Shown here piece after piece: positions 42,084 to 52,520 of a DNA stretch of 64,000 bases; within the stretch, counting starts at the first letter, position 1; each line of letters starts with the position of its first letter. Both the position numbers and the translations under genes were made by a program. The stretch lies in contig CAUDNY010000004.1 in the NCBI GenBank assembly GCA_958450865.1, positions 1 through 64,000 of the forward strand, in the 5' to 3' direction. The notes under the pieces were generated by a model. That model made no database searches. It saw only the letters and a program-made list of their open reading frames with translations, and had not been told where the DNA came from. The DNA is from an uncultured Collinsella sp. (GTDB lineage: Bacteria; Actinomycetota; Coriobacteriia; Coriobacteriales; Coriobacteriaceae).

Positions 42084-42533
42084 ATGGCACAGGATATGCA
42101 GGACGCCGGTAACGTCTCCGCCGAGCTCGACGCCATGGTGTGTGACCTGATTGGTGCGTTCTTGGACGACCTTGCCGCCGGCGAGAACCCGGGCGTAGTT
42201 GTGGCGATCGAGGACGCTGCTTCCAACCGATATCTGGCGGCGCTCGACGAGGACGGCGAAGAGGCGTGCCTCGAGGCGGCCACCAACTTTATCTCCGAGC
42301 ACAAGATGGGTCTTAAGGACGAGGGCCTGGGCCGCATCGCCCGCTATGCCATCGGCTACACCGGTTGTGTCGAAATTGACGGCGGCTATCACGACGCCCT
42401 ACTCGTGAGCTTCTTCGAAACCACGCTCGAGAGCGGTTTTTCGGCATACGTGCTGTATGAGGGCATGGGTGCCGGCGATGGTTTTATGTGGAGCGACCCT
42501 GAACCTGCAGGTGAGGAAACCCCTCTAATCTAA
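42084..42533 (+). CDS. Hypothetical acidic cytoplasmic protein
   Basis: 149 residues, no signal or membrane segment, strongly acidic. Visible parts: VVVAIEDAASNRYLAALDEDGEEACLEAA (in part), LGRIARYAIGYTGCVEIDGGYHDALLVSFFE, and a Gly-rich YEGMGAGDGFMW. The pattern suggests a compact alpha/beta domain. GGAAGG lies 9 nt before the ATG. It is third in the unit with the DUF151 nuclease. No function can be given. Confidence 0.65.
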   Translation: MAQDMQDAGNVSAELDAMVCDLIGAFLDDLAAGENPGVVVAIEDAASNRYLAALDEDGEEACLEAATNFISEHKMGLKDEGLGRIARYAIGYTGCVEIDGGYHDALLVSFFETTLESGFSAYVLYEGMGAGDGFMWSDPEPAGEETPLI

Positions 42534-42650
42534 AATCGCTAAAATAAACGAGTTTTCGGTAAAAGGCTCAATATTCCCGCCGAGCGTTGCATTGCTGGGT
42601 GGGTCGCATACGCGTGCCGTTTGTATATGGATAGAAGATAGGGGAACTAC

Positions 42651-44489
<1,839 letters not shown>

Positions 44490-44517
44490 GCGCTGGGGCT
44501 TATAACCGCCAATAAGA

Positions 44518-44551
44518 AAGGGCGTCGACCGCAATGGTCGGCGCCCTTTTT
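44518..44551 (+). terminator. Terminator of typA
   Basis: AAGGGCGTCGACC pairs with GGTCGGCGCCCTT around GCAAT, followed by TTT. It is convergent with the bactofilin-like gene and may serve both. Confidence 0.85.
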
Positions 44552-44618
44552 GGTGCAATGGGGTCAGGTTGCTTTGCGCCACCACAAAGGTGCCTGGCCC
44601 TTTTGTGGTGGTTGGCGG

Positions 44619-45764
44619 CTAGGCGGTGGGGAGTCCCGGCGTGTTGGAGGCTTGTTGGGGCTTGAGGTGGGCGTTGCGCCAGATGATCTGGATAACGTAG
44701 CCGAGCATAAAGACAAAGGCCACGCCGCTGATGAAGTCGCCGATGAGGGGAAGTCCTGTGAGGGCGCCTGCGGCCACACCGCCGACGGCTGCCATGGCGT
44801 AGCGGTTCTGGTTGTGTCCGACCATGCGGGCGATCGCGCACCCCGCAAAGGCGCTCGACACCAACGCGATGCCGATAACGCCGCACAAGAGGGCTCCGGC
44901 AAGCGACAGGCCGGCAATCGAGATAATCAGCAGCAGGACGGCGGGGACGACAGCAATCGTACCCAAAAGACCGCTCATCCACAGGGGCGTGGGGCGCTGG
45001 TGGAGCATTCCGGCGGCGCTGGCGGTCGCACGCGGAAAGACGAGCTCGAGCAACAGGGCGATAAAGCAAGTCGACAGGGCTGCGGCCACGATGCCGCCGA
45101 TGGTGTCGTTAACCGTAGAGGTGTTCTCGTTCTCGGTGCGGTCGATCTTGAGCGCGCCGACCTCGGCTCCTGCGGCGCGCTCGGGGTCCTCGGAAACATG
45201 CGCGCTCACGGTGCCGGTGATGCGGGCGTTTTTACCCAAGATGAGCTTGTCGGCCCAGACCTCGACATCGCCATCGACGGTGCCGTCAATGGTTACCGTA
45301 CTGCCTGCGAGCGCTGCCGACTTGGCAGAGCCGCGCAGGGCAACCGTCTCGCCCATCGCGTAAAAACAGCTGGCGGTGCTACCGGTGTTGAGCACGACAT
45401 GCTGGCCAGCTACCGTCACACTGCCATCGATCGTGGTTTTGGCGATGTCGATGGTGCGCGCCGCCAGGCGAACGGCGCCACCCACGGTGCAGTCGCGAAT
45501 CGAAAGGCTGTCGCCCGCCGCGATGATATCGCGGTCGATGGAGGTGTCGTCCAGGTTGAGGCTCTGACCGGCCCAGTACAGGTCGCCTTCGACGCCGGAC
45601 GGATTGGCGTCATTGTCGGTCGCAAGTACGTTGCCTGCGGTGTCCGTGCCGGCGAACGAAGCCGTGGGAAGTACGGTCAGCGCAAGCACAATCAGTGCGA
45701 ACAGGAGGGCGATGCGGCCACGCGCTTTACGGCGCCGGGACGACGGTGCTAGGTTGCAAGGCAT
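44619..45764 (-). CDS. Membrane protein with bactofilin-like beta-helix ectodomain
   Basis: 381 residues. It has a basic N-terminus and signal peptide (LLFALIVLALTVLPTASFA), then about 150 residues of short repeated beta strands typical of polymer-forming bactofilin/DUF342-like helices (GVEGDLYWAGQSLNL, DTSIDRDIIAAGDSLSI, TIDGTVDGDVEVWADKL), then four or five membrane helices (about 210-360). The signal peptide places the beta-helix outside the membrane, whereas classical bactofilins are cytoplasmic. I chose the ATG at 45764 with GAAGGA 6 nt upstream. The function is unknown. Confidence 0.78.
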   Translation of the reverse strand: MPCNLAPSSRRRKARGRIALLFALIVLALTVLPTASFAGTDTAGNVLATDNDANPSGVEGDLYWAGQSLNLDDTSIDRDIIAAGDSLSIRDCTVGGAVRLAARTIDIAKTTIDGSVTVAGQHVVLNTGSTASCFYAMGETVALRGSAKSAALAGSTVTIDGTVDGDVEVWADKLILGKNARITGTVSAHVSEDPERAAGAEVGALKIDRTENENTSTVNDTIGGIVAAALSTCFIALLLELVFPRATASAAGMLHQRPTPLWMSGLLGTIAVVPAVLLLIISIAGLSLAGALLCGVIGIALVSSAFAGCAIARMVGHNQNRYAMAAVGGVAAGALTGLPLIGDFISGVAFVFMLGYVIQIIWRNAHLKPQQASNTPGLPTA

Positions 45765-45870
45765 AGTGAATCCTTCGTTAGATACTCGACATGTATCTAA
45801 CAGGGTACCCAACGCGCGGGTGCTCTAAAAGAACCTCTCGGTTGCATTTCGGAGGGCTGTGCCGTGCTGT

Positions 45871-46560
45871 CTACTTTTTGCGATGCAAAAAACGCGCGAT
45901 GTCGTCCTCGGTGGGACTTTTGATGTCAAAGCGCAGTGAGAGCCAGCGCAGACCCATGGTCACGACAACGCATACGACTAGCGCGGCGACATTGCTGACC
46001 AAGCCACTCATGACGAGGCTTACATAGCTTGCCGATCCGGCGATGGCCGCGATGGCATAAAAGTTAGTGCGTTGGAAAATGCCCGGAACCACGCCCATAA
46101 AGCCGTCGCGCAACATGCCGCCACCCACCGCGGTGAAGAAGCCCATCATAATGCAAACGACGGGTGCAAATCCGTAGACCAGTGCCTTGTCCGCGCCGGT
46201 TGCCGCATAGATGCCGACCGAGATGATGTCGAGCAGGGGAATGAGCTTCTCGGGTTTATCGACGATTGCCGGGAAGATGTAGATGATGGCCGCCGTGGCG
46301 ATGGAGAGCGGCAGTGCCATTGGCTGGTTGAGGATGTAGACGTTGCCCACTTGCAGCGTCATATCGCGCAAAAGACCACCGCCCAGGCCGCAGACCACGG
46401 CGAGTGCGACCGCGCCCACCAGGTCAAGCTTATGCTCGCGCGCGACCAACACGCCCGAGATTGATGCCGCGACAACAGCGAACATCTCGAGCCAAAAGGG
46501 GATAGCGACCATGGCATCCGAGGCATGTGAGGTAACGGTTATAGCAGCGACGACGGGCAA
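45871..46560 (-). CDS. TRIC/UPF0126-family cation channel
   Basis: Seven-helix membrane protein with the family's duplicated motif: AVVCGLGGGLLRDMTL and FFTAVGGGMLRDGFMGVVP (GGGxLRD twice). Prokaryotic TRIC homologues form trimeric potassium or sodium channels. I start it at the TTG at 46560, with AAAGGA 7 nt upstream, which gives 229 residues, the usual length. The frame extends 39 codons further but these residues are not membrane-like and have no site. Confidence 0.88.
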   Translation of the reverse strand: MPVVAAITVTSHASDAMVAIPFWLEMFAVVAASISGVLVAREHKLDLVGAVALAVVCGLGGGLLRDMTLQVGNVYILNQPMALPLSIATAAIIYIFPAIVDKPEKLIPLLDIISVGIYAATGADKALVYGFAPVVCIMMGFFTAVGGGMLRDGFMGVVPGIFQRTNFYAIAAIAGSASYVSLVMSGLVSNVAALVVCVVVTMGLRWLSLRFDIKSPTEDDIARFLHRKK

Positions 46561-46781
46561 GATGGGGTCCTTTGAGTTGCGGGTTTGGATAATGCCCGTA
46601 CATAGTACATGTTCGGCGGGCCTGGCGGCCCTATTGCTCGGTAAACGGTCGGGACTGGATGCGGGCGTAAGCACCAAACGTGCACGTCAGCCTCCAAAGA
46701 CGTCGAAAAATGTCGGTTTTGGAGGGTGGTGTACACATTTGTGATTTTGGGCCGGGATCGAACGTGATACGGGCGCGGGTT

Positions 46782-47016
46782 GAATAGGAGGGATGTCCAA
46801 ATTTTGAGCGAAGCTCAAAATTTATCCGGTCGGCTGGCGCCGACCGCGCTGCGCTAAAAACGCGCCGCTGGCGCGTTTTCTTTACGCTTTGCGCCCTGGC
46901 GGGTTCGAATCCCTCCTCCTCCGCCGTATTTGCTTGTTAGGGGACTCAAAACAAAAAAGCTCCCAATACCGGGAGCTTTCTCAATCTAAATGGCGGAGGA
47001 GGAGGGATTCGAACCC
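46782..47016 (-). repeat. Palindromic element flanked by tRNA-Ser 3'-end copies
   Basis: A perfect 25-bp inverted copy of the tRNA-Ser(CGA) 3' end lies at 46901-46925, facing the intact sequence at 46992-47016. Left of it are hairpins AAATTTTGAGCgaaGCTCAAAATTT (about 46799-46823, split here by loop gaa), CGGTCGG/CCGACCG and AAAACGCGCcgctgGCGCGTTTT, followed by ACGCTTTGCGCCCTGGC. A short direct copy (AGGAGGGAT, 46786-46794) bounds the far end. The layout matches the elements beside tRNA-Lys and tRNA-Gly. There is no gene from 46561 to 46990. Confidence 0.85.
46953..46979 (-). terminator. Terminator of tRNA-Ser (CGA)
   Basis: AAAGCTCCC/GGGAGCTTT stem with a 6-nt loop, followed on the minus strand by TTTTTTGT. 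Confidence 0.85.
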
Positions 47017-47081
47017 TCGTGACCTTATACAGGCCAAACGGTTTTCGAGACCGCCGCATTCAACCACTCTGCCACCCCTCC
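46991..47081 (-). tRNA. tRNA-Ser (anticodon CGA)
   Basis: 91-nt class II tRNA with a long variable arm. The acceptor is GGAGGGG/CTCCTCC, the anticodon loop is CTCGAAA, the T-arm is GAGGG-TTCGAAT-CCCTC, with discriminator G and an encoded CCA. Its 3' 25 bp are repeated in inverted form downstream. Confidence 0.95.
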
Positions 47082-47090
47082 GCGTGGGGT

Positions 47091-47120
47091 AAAAACAAAG
47101 CAGGCTCAAAGGCCTGCTTT
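47091..47120 (-). terminator. Terminator of tRNA-Ser (GGA)
   Basis: AAAGCAGGC pairs with GCCTGCTTT around TTTGAG (minus strand), followed by GTTTTT. It separates the two tRNA-Ser genes. Confidence 0.8.
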
Positions 47121-47129
47121 GGAATTAAC

Positions 47130-47220
47130 TGGCGGAGAGTCAGGGATTTGAACCCTGGAGACGCTTTTGACGCCTACACGATTTCCAATCGTGCTCCTTC
47201 GGCCACTCGGACAACTCTCC
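47130..47220 (-). tRNA. tRNA-Ser (anticodon GGA)
   Basis: 91-nt class II tRNA: acceptor GGAGAGT/ACTCTCC, anticodon loop TTGGAAA, long variable arm, T-arm CAGGG-TTCAAAT-CCCTG, discriminator G and an encoded CCA. Unlike the CGA gene it has no palindromic element of its own. Confidence 0.95.
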
Positions 47221-47236
47221 GTTAAATGCGAAAGTC

Positions 47237-47264
47237 AGTATACACGAGGAATCGCAAAGTGCAA
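47237..47264 (-). promoter_or_regulatory. Promoter of the tRNA-Ser genes
   Basis: Minus strand: TTGCAC (47259-47264), a 16-nt spacer and TATACT (47237-47242), 17 nt before the tRNA 5' end. Confidence 0.55.
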
Positions 47265-47714
47265 ACAGAAAACTTGGCATTTTTTGAAACGCTTGGCTTC
47301 GTGACGGGATCTAGGAGGCCAAAAACGGGCTCTGACCAGCATGGCAGCATGCAGCAAATTGTTCAAAATAGGTATTTATAAACGACGTGGCAGCAATTTT
47401 AAAAATCTTTGAACGGTGTTGTGAGCCACTGGTATGCATTTCGCGACCATAGCCTTGCAATTGCTGACCTGCAGTTTGATTTGGTTTGTCCCCGTGGCGC
47501 CGTATCTTGTCCACAGATCCGTCAAGCATTTGGTCAGCATTTGGTTGGAAGACGCATGAAGTGCCGTGTGAGTATGGACATATGTGGAGGTCATGAGGTT
47601 GTAGCTGCATATTCTTGCAGCCTGGGAGGTTGAAAGATATTATTACCAAGTCTTTTCCTGCTTCAGGCGCACCTTCACGACCTGAAGCCACATTTGCCCA
47701 GAGGAGGTGACAAT
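47265..47714 (+). promoter_or_regulatory. Long leader region of the rpsF operon
   Basis: 450 bp without a credible gene, between the divergent tRNA-Ser promoter and rpsF. A stem GCTTCAGG (47660-47667) with CCTGAAGC (47681-47688) lies 27 nt before rpsF and is followed by the GAGGAGG ribosome binding site. In many bacteria the rpsF leader binds the S6:S18 complex for feedback control; whether this stem serves that role is not shown. A lone TTGTCCACA (47507-47515) is present. Confidence 0.4.
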
Positions 47715-48008
47715 ATGAAGGCTTATGAACTGCTGTTCTTTGTTGACCCGTCGCTCGACCCCGAGACTCGTCTCGCTGTTATGAAGCGTATCGATACCAC
47801 GATCGCTGAGGGCGCTGGCAAGGTCGACTCCGTTGACGAGTGGGGCAAGCGCAAGCTCGCCTACGAGATCAACGACCTCACCGATGGTGACTACACCCTC
47901 ATCAACTTCCACGCAGATCCTACCCAGATCGCCGAGCTTGATCGCGTCCTGCGCATCACCGACGCTGTGGTCCGCCACATGATCGTCCGTCGCGACGACC
48001 AGGAGTAA
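47715..48008 (+). CDS. rpsF: 30S ribosomal protein S6
   Basis: 97 residues starting MKAYELLFFVDPSLD, with the family WGKRKLAYEINDLTDGDYTLINF (in part) and ending near VRHMIVRRDDQE. It binds S18 in the 30S platform. GAGGAGG lies 7 nt upstream of the ATG; an open frame of 7 more codons has no site. It leads rpsF-ssb-rpsR-rplI. Confidence 0.97.
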   Translation: MKAYELLFFVDPSLDPETRLAVMKRIDTTIAEGAGKVDSVDEWGKRKLAYEINDLTDGDYTLINFHADPTQIAELDRVLRITDAVVRHMIVRRDDQE

Positions 48009-48056
48009 GACTGTCGTTTTGGACTGGGCTTGTGCCCCAAGAGGAAGTAGTGAGTT

Positions 48057-48509
48057 ATGAGCATCAATCGAGTGAACATCACCGGTAACCTCACGCGTGA
48101 TCCCGAGCTGCGCGCCACTGCCGGCGGAACCCAGGTTCTGTCCTTTGGCGTCGCCGTGAACGATCGTCGCCGCAACCCGCAGACTGGCGAGTGGGAGGAC
48201 TATCCCAACTTTGTCGACTGCACCATGTTCGGCACGCGCGCCGAGGCCGTGAGCCGTTTCCTGGCAAAGGGAAACAAGGTCGCGATCGAGGGCAAGCTGC
48301 GCTACAGCTCTTGGGAGCGCGACGGCCAGCGCCGGAGCAAGCTTGAGGTCATCGTCGATGAGATCGAGTTTATGAGCTCCCGTGGTGGCCAGGGTGGCTA
48401 CGATCAGGGCGGTTACGCCCCCGCAGCTCCCGCGCCCGCAGCACGTCCTGCCGCACCCGTGGCTACGCCGCCCGCGGTCGACGTCTACGATGAGGACATC
48501 CCGTTCTAA
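48057..48509 (+). CDS. ssb: Single-stranded DNA-binding protein
   Basis: 150 residues. The OB fold covers 1-110 (MSINRVNITGNLTRDPELR, FGVAVNDRRRN, WEDYPNFVDCTMFGTRAEAV in part, KVAIEGKLRYSSWE). A Gly/Ala/Pro-rich linker follows, then the acidic protein-interaction tip DVYDEDIPF. It lies between rpsF and rpsR, the common arrangement. Confidence 0.97.
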   Translation: MSINRVNITGNLTRDPELRATAGGTQVLSFGVAVNDRRRNPQTGEWEDYPNFVDCTMFGTRAEAVSRFLAKGNKVAIEGKLRYSSWERDGQRRSKLEVIVDEIEFMSSRGGQGGYDQGGYAPAAPAPAARPAAPVATPPAVDVYDEDIPF

Positions 48510-48581
48510 GGGTTGTTCACCTATTTTTGAGTGAGAGGCGGCTTCGGTTCGCCGAAGTTGCCAAATGAAAGGTATTTTGAC

Positions 48582-48848
48582 ATGGCTAATGATTTTTCTG
48601 CACGTCAGCCGCGTCGTAAGTACTGCCAGTTCTGCAAGGAGAACACTGAGTTCATCGACTATAAGGACACTCAGCTTCTCCGTAAGTACATGACCGACCG
48701 CGGCAAAATCAAGCCCCGTCGCGTCACTGGCGCTTGCACGCAGCATCAGCATGACATCGCCAACGCCATCAAGCGCGCCCGCGAGATGGCTCTCCTGCCG
48801 TACACCGTCCCCGTGGTTTCCTCTCGTGGCAACCGCGACCGCGGCTAA
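48582..48848 (+). CDS. rpsR: 30S ribosomal protein S18
   Basis: 88 residues. KYCQFCKENTEFIDYKDTQLL has the Cys pair of the zinc-binding (C+) form. LRKYMTDRGKIKPRRVTG (in part) and HQHDIANAIKRAREMALLPY are standard. I chose the ATG at 48582 with AAAGG upstream; the frame is open for 17 more codons but these are unlike S18. Confidence 0.97.
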   Translation: MANDFSARQPRRKYCQFCKENTEFIDYKDTQLLRKYMTDRGKIKPRRVTGACTQHQHDIANAIKRAREMALLPYTVPVVSSRGNRDRG

Positions 48849-48863
48849 GAAGGGAGACGCATC

Positions 48864-49403
48864 ATGAAGGTTATTCTTCTCGATGAGATCAAGGGCAAGG
48901 GCGGCGAGGGTGACGTCGTAGAGGTCGCTCAGGGTTACGCTGAGAACTTCCTGTTCCCCAAGAAGCTCGCTGTTGCCGCCACCAAGGGCAACCTCAAGCA
49001 GCTTGACGAGCGTCGCAACAACATCGCCAAGCGCGAGGCCGTCCGCCTGGCTACCGCCAACGAGACCAAGGCTGCCTTCGAGGGCAAGACGGTCACCGTT
49101 GACGTCAAGGTCGGCGACGAGGGCATCCTCTTTGGCTCCGTTACCGCCGCTATGATCGCCGACGCCATCAAGGCTCAGCTCGGTATGGACATCGACCGCA
49201 AGCGCGTCGAGCTCGGTAAGCCCATCAAGGTTGCCGGTGCCCACACCGTTGCCATCTCGCTGTACCGCGAGATCAAGGCCGAGGTTGTCGTTCTCGTTGG
49301 CGTTACCGCCGAGGAGCTCGCTGCCGAGGCTGAGGCTGAGGAGACCGCTGAGGTCGCCGAGGCCGAGACCGCCGAGGTCGAGACTGAGGCTGCTGCCGAG
49401 TAG
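48864..49403 (+). CDS. rplI: 50S ribosomal protein L9 with acidic C-terminal extension
   Basis: Starts MKVILLDEIKGKGGEGDVVEV with GYAENFLFPKKLAVAAT, typical of L9. The C-terminal domain includes GILFGSVTAAMIADAI and IKVAGAHTVAISLYREIKAEVVV (in part). At 179 residues it is some 30 longer than usual L9; the extra is an Ala/Glu/Thr/Val tail (AEAEAEETAEVAEAETAEVE). It lies 15 nt downstream of rpsR with AAGGGAG before the ATG. Confidence 0.96.
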   Translation: MKVILLDEIKGKGGEGDVVEVAQGYAENFLFPKKLAVAATKGNLKQLDERRNNIAKREAVRLATANETKAAFEGKTVTVDVKVGDEGILFGSVTAAMIADAIKAQLGMDIDRKRVELGKPIKVAGAHTVAISLYREIKAEVVVLVGVTAEELAAEAEAEETAEVAEAETAEVETEAAAE

Positions 49404-49435
49404 CATTTGCTGCAACGCAACAACCTTGTTCTAAG

Positions 49436-49469
49436 AAGGGCGCTCTGGGAAACCAGGGCGCCCTTTTGT
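49436..49469 (+). terminator. Terminator after rplI
   Basis: AAGGGCGCTCTGG pairs with CCAGGGCGCCCTT around GAAA, then TTGTTTTC. It ends the rpsF-ssb-rpsR-rplI unit. The 158 bp from here to dnaB hold no other clear feature. Confidence 0.87.
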
Positions 49470-49627
49470 TTTCTACGCTCAGCGAGCGCTATGGCAGACG
49501 TTATGGTGAAGTCCCAATTGCGGGACCGTTCATCCGTTTGGTTCGGTGGTGATTGCCGGCGCGCGGTCCGTTTTGGGACCGTGGCTGATACTATGGATGC
49601 TCGCAAGCGATATGAATGAGGATGCTC

Positions 49628-51019
49628 ATGGCATATGACGAAAGGGAGACGGGGCTGACGGTCGAGGACCGTGGCTCCAAGTTGGGTCTCCCTCAAAACC
49701 AAGATGCAGAGGCCAATGTACTGGCCGCCATGCTGCTATCGCCCGAGGTGGTCGAGGAGGCCCAGGTCGAGCTGCAGCCCGATGACTTCTACCGGCCCAT
49801 TCATAAGACCATCTACACCGCGATGGTCGATATGTACAACAGCCGCATTCCCATCGACTCTATCTCGCTGATCGATTACCTGCGCAGCATCAACAAGCTT
49901 GATGCCGTGGGCGGCGAGGCCTACATTTTGGAGCTGATGGGTCAGACCCTGTCACTTGTGAACTGGCAGCACCATGCCGCCATCGTTCGCCGCGACTCGA
50001 TGCTGCGCGAGCTGATCGGTGCCACCAACGAGATCAACGCGCTGGCCTATAACGCCCCTACCGACACCAAAGAGGTCGTGGAGTTGGCCGAGAGCAAGCT
50101 GCTCAAGGTCACGGCGCGCGAGGTCAAGTCGAGCTATAAGACACTGACCGAGTTTATGGTCGAGGCCTATAACGAGGCCGAGGAAGTGTGTAAGGCCGGT
50201 GGACAGGCCGCGGGCGTGCCCACCGGCTTCCCGTCGCTCGACCGCATGCTTATGGGTTTCCGCGAGGGTCAGCTCATCATTATCGGCGCCCGCCCTGCCG
50301 TGGGTAAGACGTCATTCGCTCTGAACCTGGCGCTGAATGCCGCCGCTGCGGGCTATACCGTCGGCTTCTTTTCGCTAGAGATGTCGGGCAAGGAAATTGC
50401 CCAGCGCCTGATTTGCGCCTACGCCATGATCTCGATCAGCGACTTCCGTACGGGCCGCATTAGCCCCGAGCAGTGGGCAAATATCAACGAGGCCACGCAG
50501 ACCTTGTCTAAGCTCGACATCCTGATTGACGATACGCCCGGCACCACGGTGACCGAGATCCGCGCCAAGAGCCGCCGCATGCTTCACAACAAGGAGAAGG
50601 CCATCATCATCCTGGACTACCTGCAGTTGGTGAGTCCTCCGCCGGGACGTCGTTCCGAGAGCCGCACCGTCGAGGTCTCCGAGATGTCGCGAGGTCTGAA
50701 GATTATGGCCAAGGAGCTCAAGATTCCGCTGATCGCGCTGTCGCAGCTGTCGCGTCAGGTCGAGTCCCGTACCGGCAAGCGCCCGCAGCTGTCCGACCTG
50801 CGTGAATCGGGATCCATCGAGCAGGACGCCGACATCGTTATGTTCTTGGACCGCTCCGCCGATGAGGCCGAGGCTTCGCGTGACGATCGACCCGACGAGG
50901 GCGTTACGCGTATCGTCGTGGCCAAGAACCGTTCGGGCCCGATCGGTGACGTCGACCTGATGTTCCTGCCGGCATCCACCAAGTTCTATGAGCTTGATGG
51001 GGCGCATACCGAGGAGTAG
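49628..51019 (+). CDS. dnaB: Replicative DNA helicase
   Basis: Hexameric 5'-3' helicase, 463 residues. The N-terminal domain (QNQDAEANVLAAMLLSPEVV, shown in part) is followed by a RecA-like domain with Walker A GARPAVGKTSFALNLAL, Walker B AIIILDYLQLV, LSQLSRQVESR and DLRESGSIEQDADIV. No intein is present. I chose the ATG at 49628, with GAGG 6 nt upstream, over two close upstream ATGs. Its probable loader (DciA-like) is encoded at 34807. Confidence 0.97.
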   Translation: MAYDERETGLTVEDRGSKLGLPQNQDAEANVLAAMLLSPEVVEEAQVELQPDDFYRPIHKTIYTAMVDMYNSRIPIDSISLIDYLRSINKLDAVGGEAYILELMGQTLSLVNWQHHAAIVRRDSMLRELIGATNEINALAYNAPTDTKEVVELAESKLLKVTAREVKSSYKTLTEFMVEAYNEAEEVCKAGGQAAGVPTGFPSLDRMLMGFREGQLIIIGARPAVGKTSFALNLALNAAAAGYTVGFFSLEMSGKEIAQRLICAYAMISISDFRTGRISPEQWANINEATQTLSKLDILIDDTPGTTVTEIRAKSRRMLHNKEKAIIILDYLQLVSPPPGRRSESRTVEVSEMSRGLKIMAKELKIPLIALSQLSRQVESRTGKRPQLSDLRESGSIEQDADIVMFLDRSADEAEASRDDRPDEGVTRIVVAKNRSGPIGDVDLMFLPASTKFYELDGAHTEE

Positions 51020-51112
51020 GACAGGCGCCCGTTGCACGGGTATACTGGGAATGTTTTGTGCTTCTGCGTGCCGGCGTGGCGCGTAGACAGTCCATGAATG
51101 TAAGGAGTAAAC

Positions 51113-52399
<1,287 letters not shown>

Positions 52400-52420
52400 T
52401 CGGCACTATTCGGTTATTGC

Positions 52421-52463
52421 GATATACCCCTTTGCAGCCCAAGCGGGCGGCCGAGGGGTATAT
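52421..52463 (+). terminator. Hairpin between purA and purD
   Basis: ATATACCCCT pairs with AGGGGTATAT around 22 nt that hold a further GC-rich pairing (GCCCaagcGGGC). TTTGCTTT follows. Confidence 0.65.
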
Positions 52464-52520
52464 TTGCTTTGTAATGGGTCCGCATGGTTGGCGGGCCGTT
52501 CATCCATAGAGGAGGCACCC

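Noticed and set aside
47507..47515. Lone TTGTCCACA, a classical actinobacterial DnaA box
   Set aside because: It is single, 15 kb from the origin and has no companion boxes, so chance occurrence is likely.
47643..49415. 590-codon minus-strand open frame across rpsF-ssb-rpsR-rplI
   Set aside because: Spans four certain genes on the other strand and has no domain of its own.
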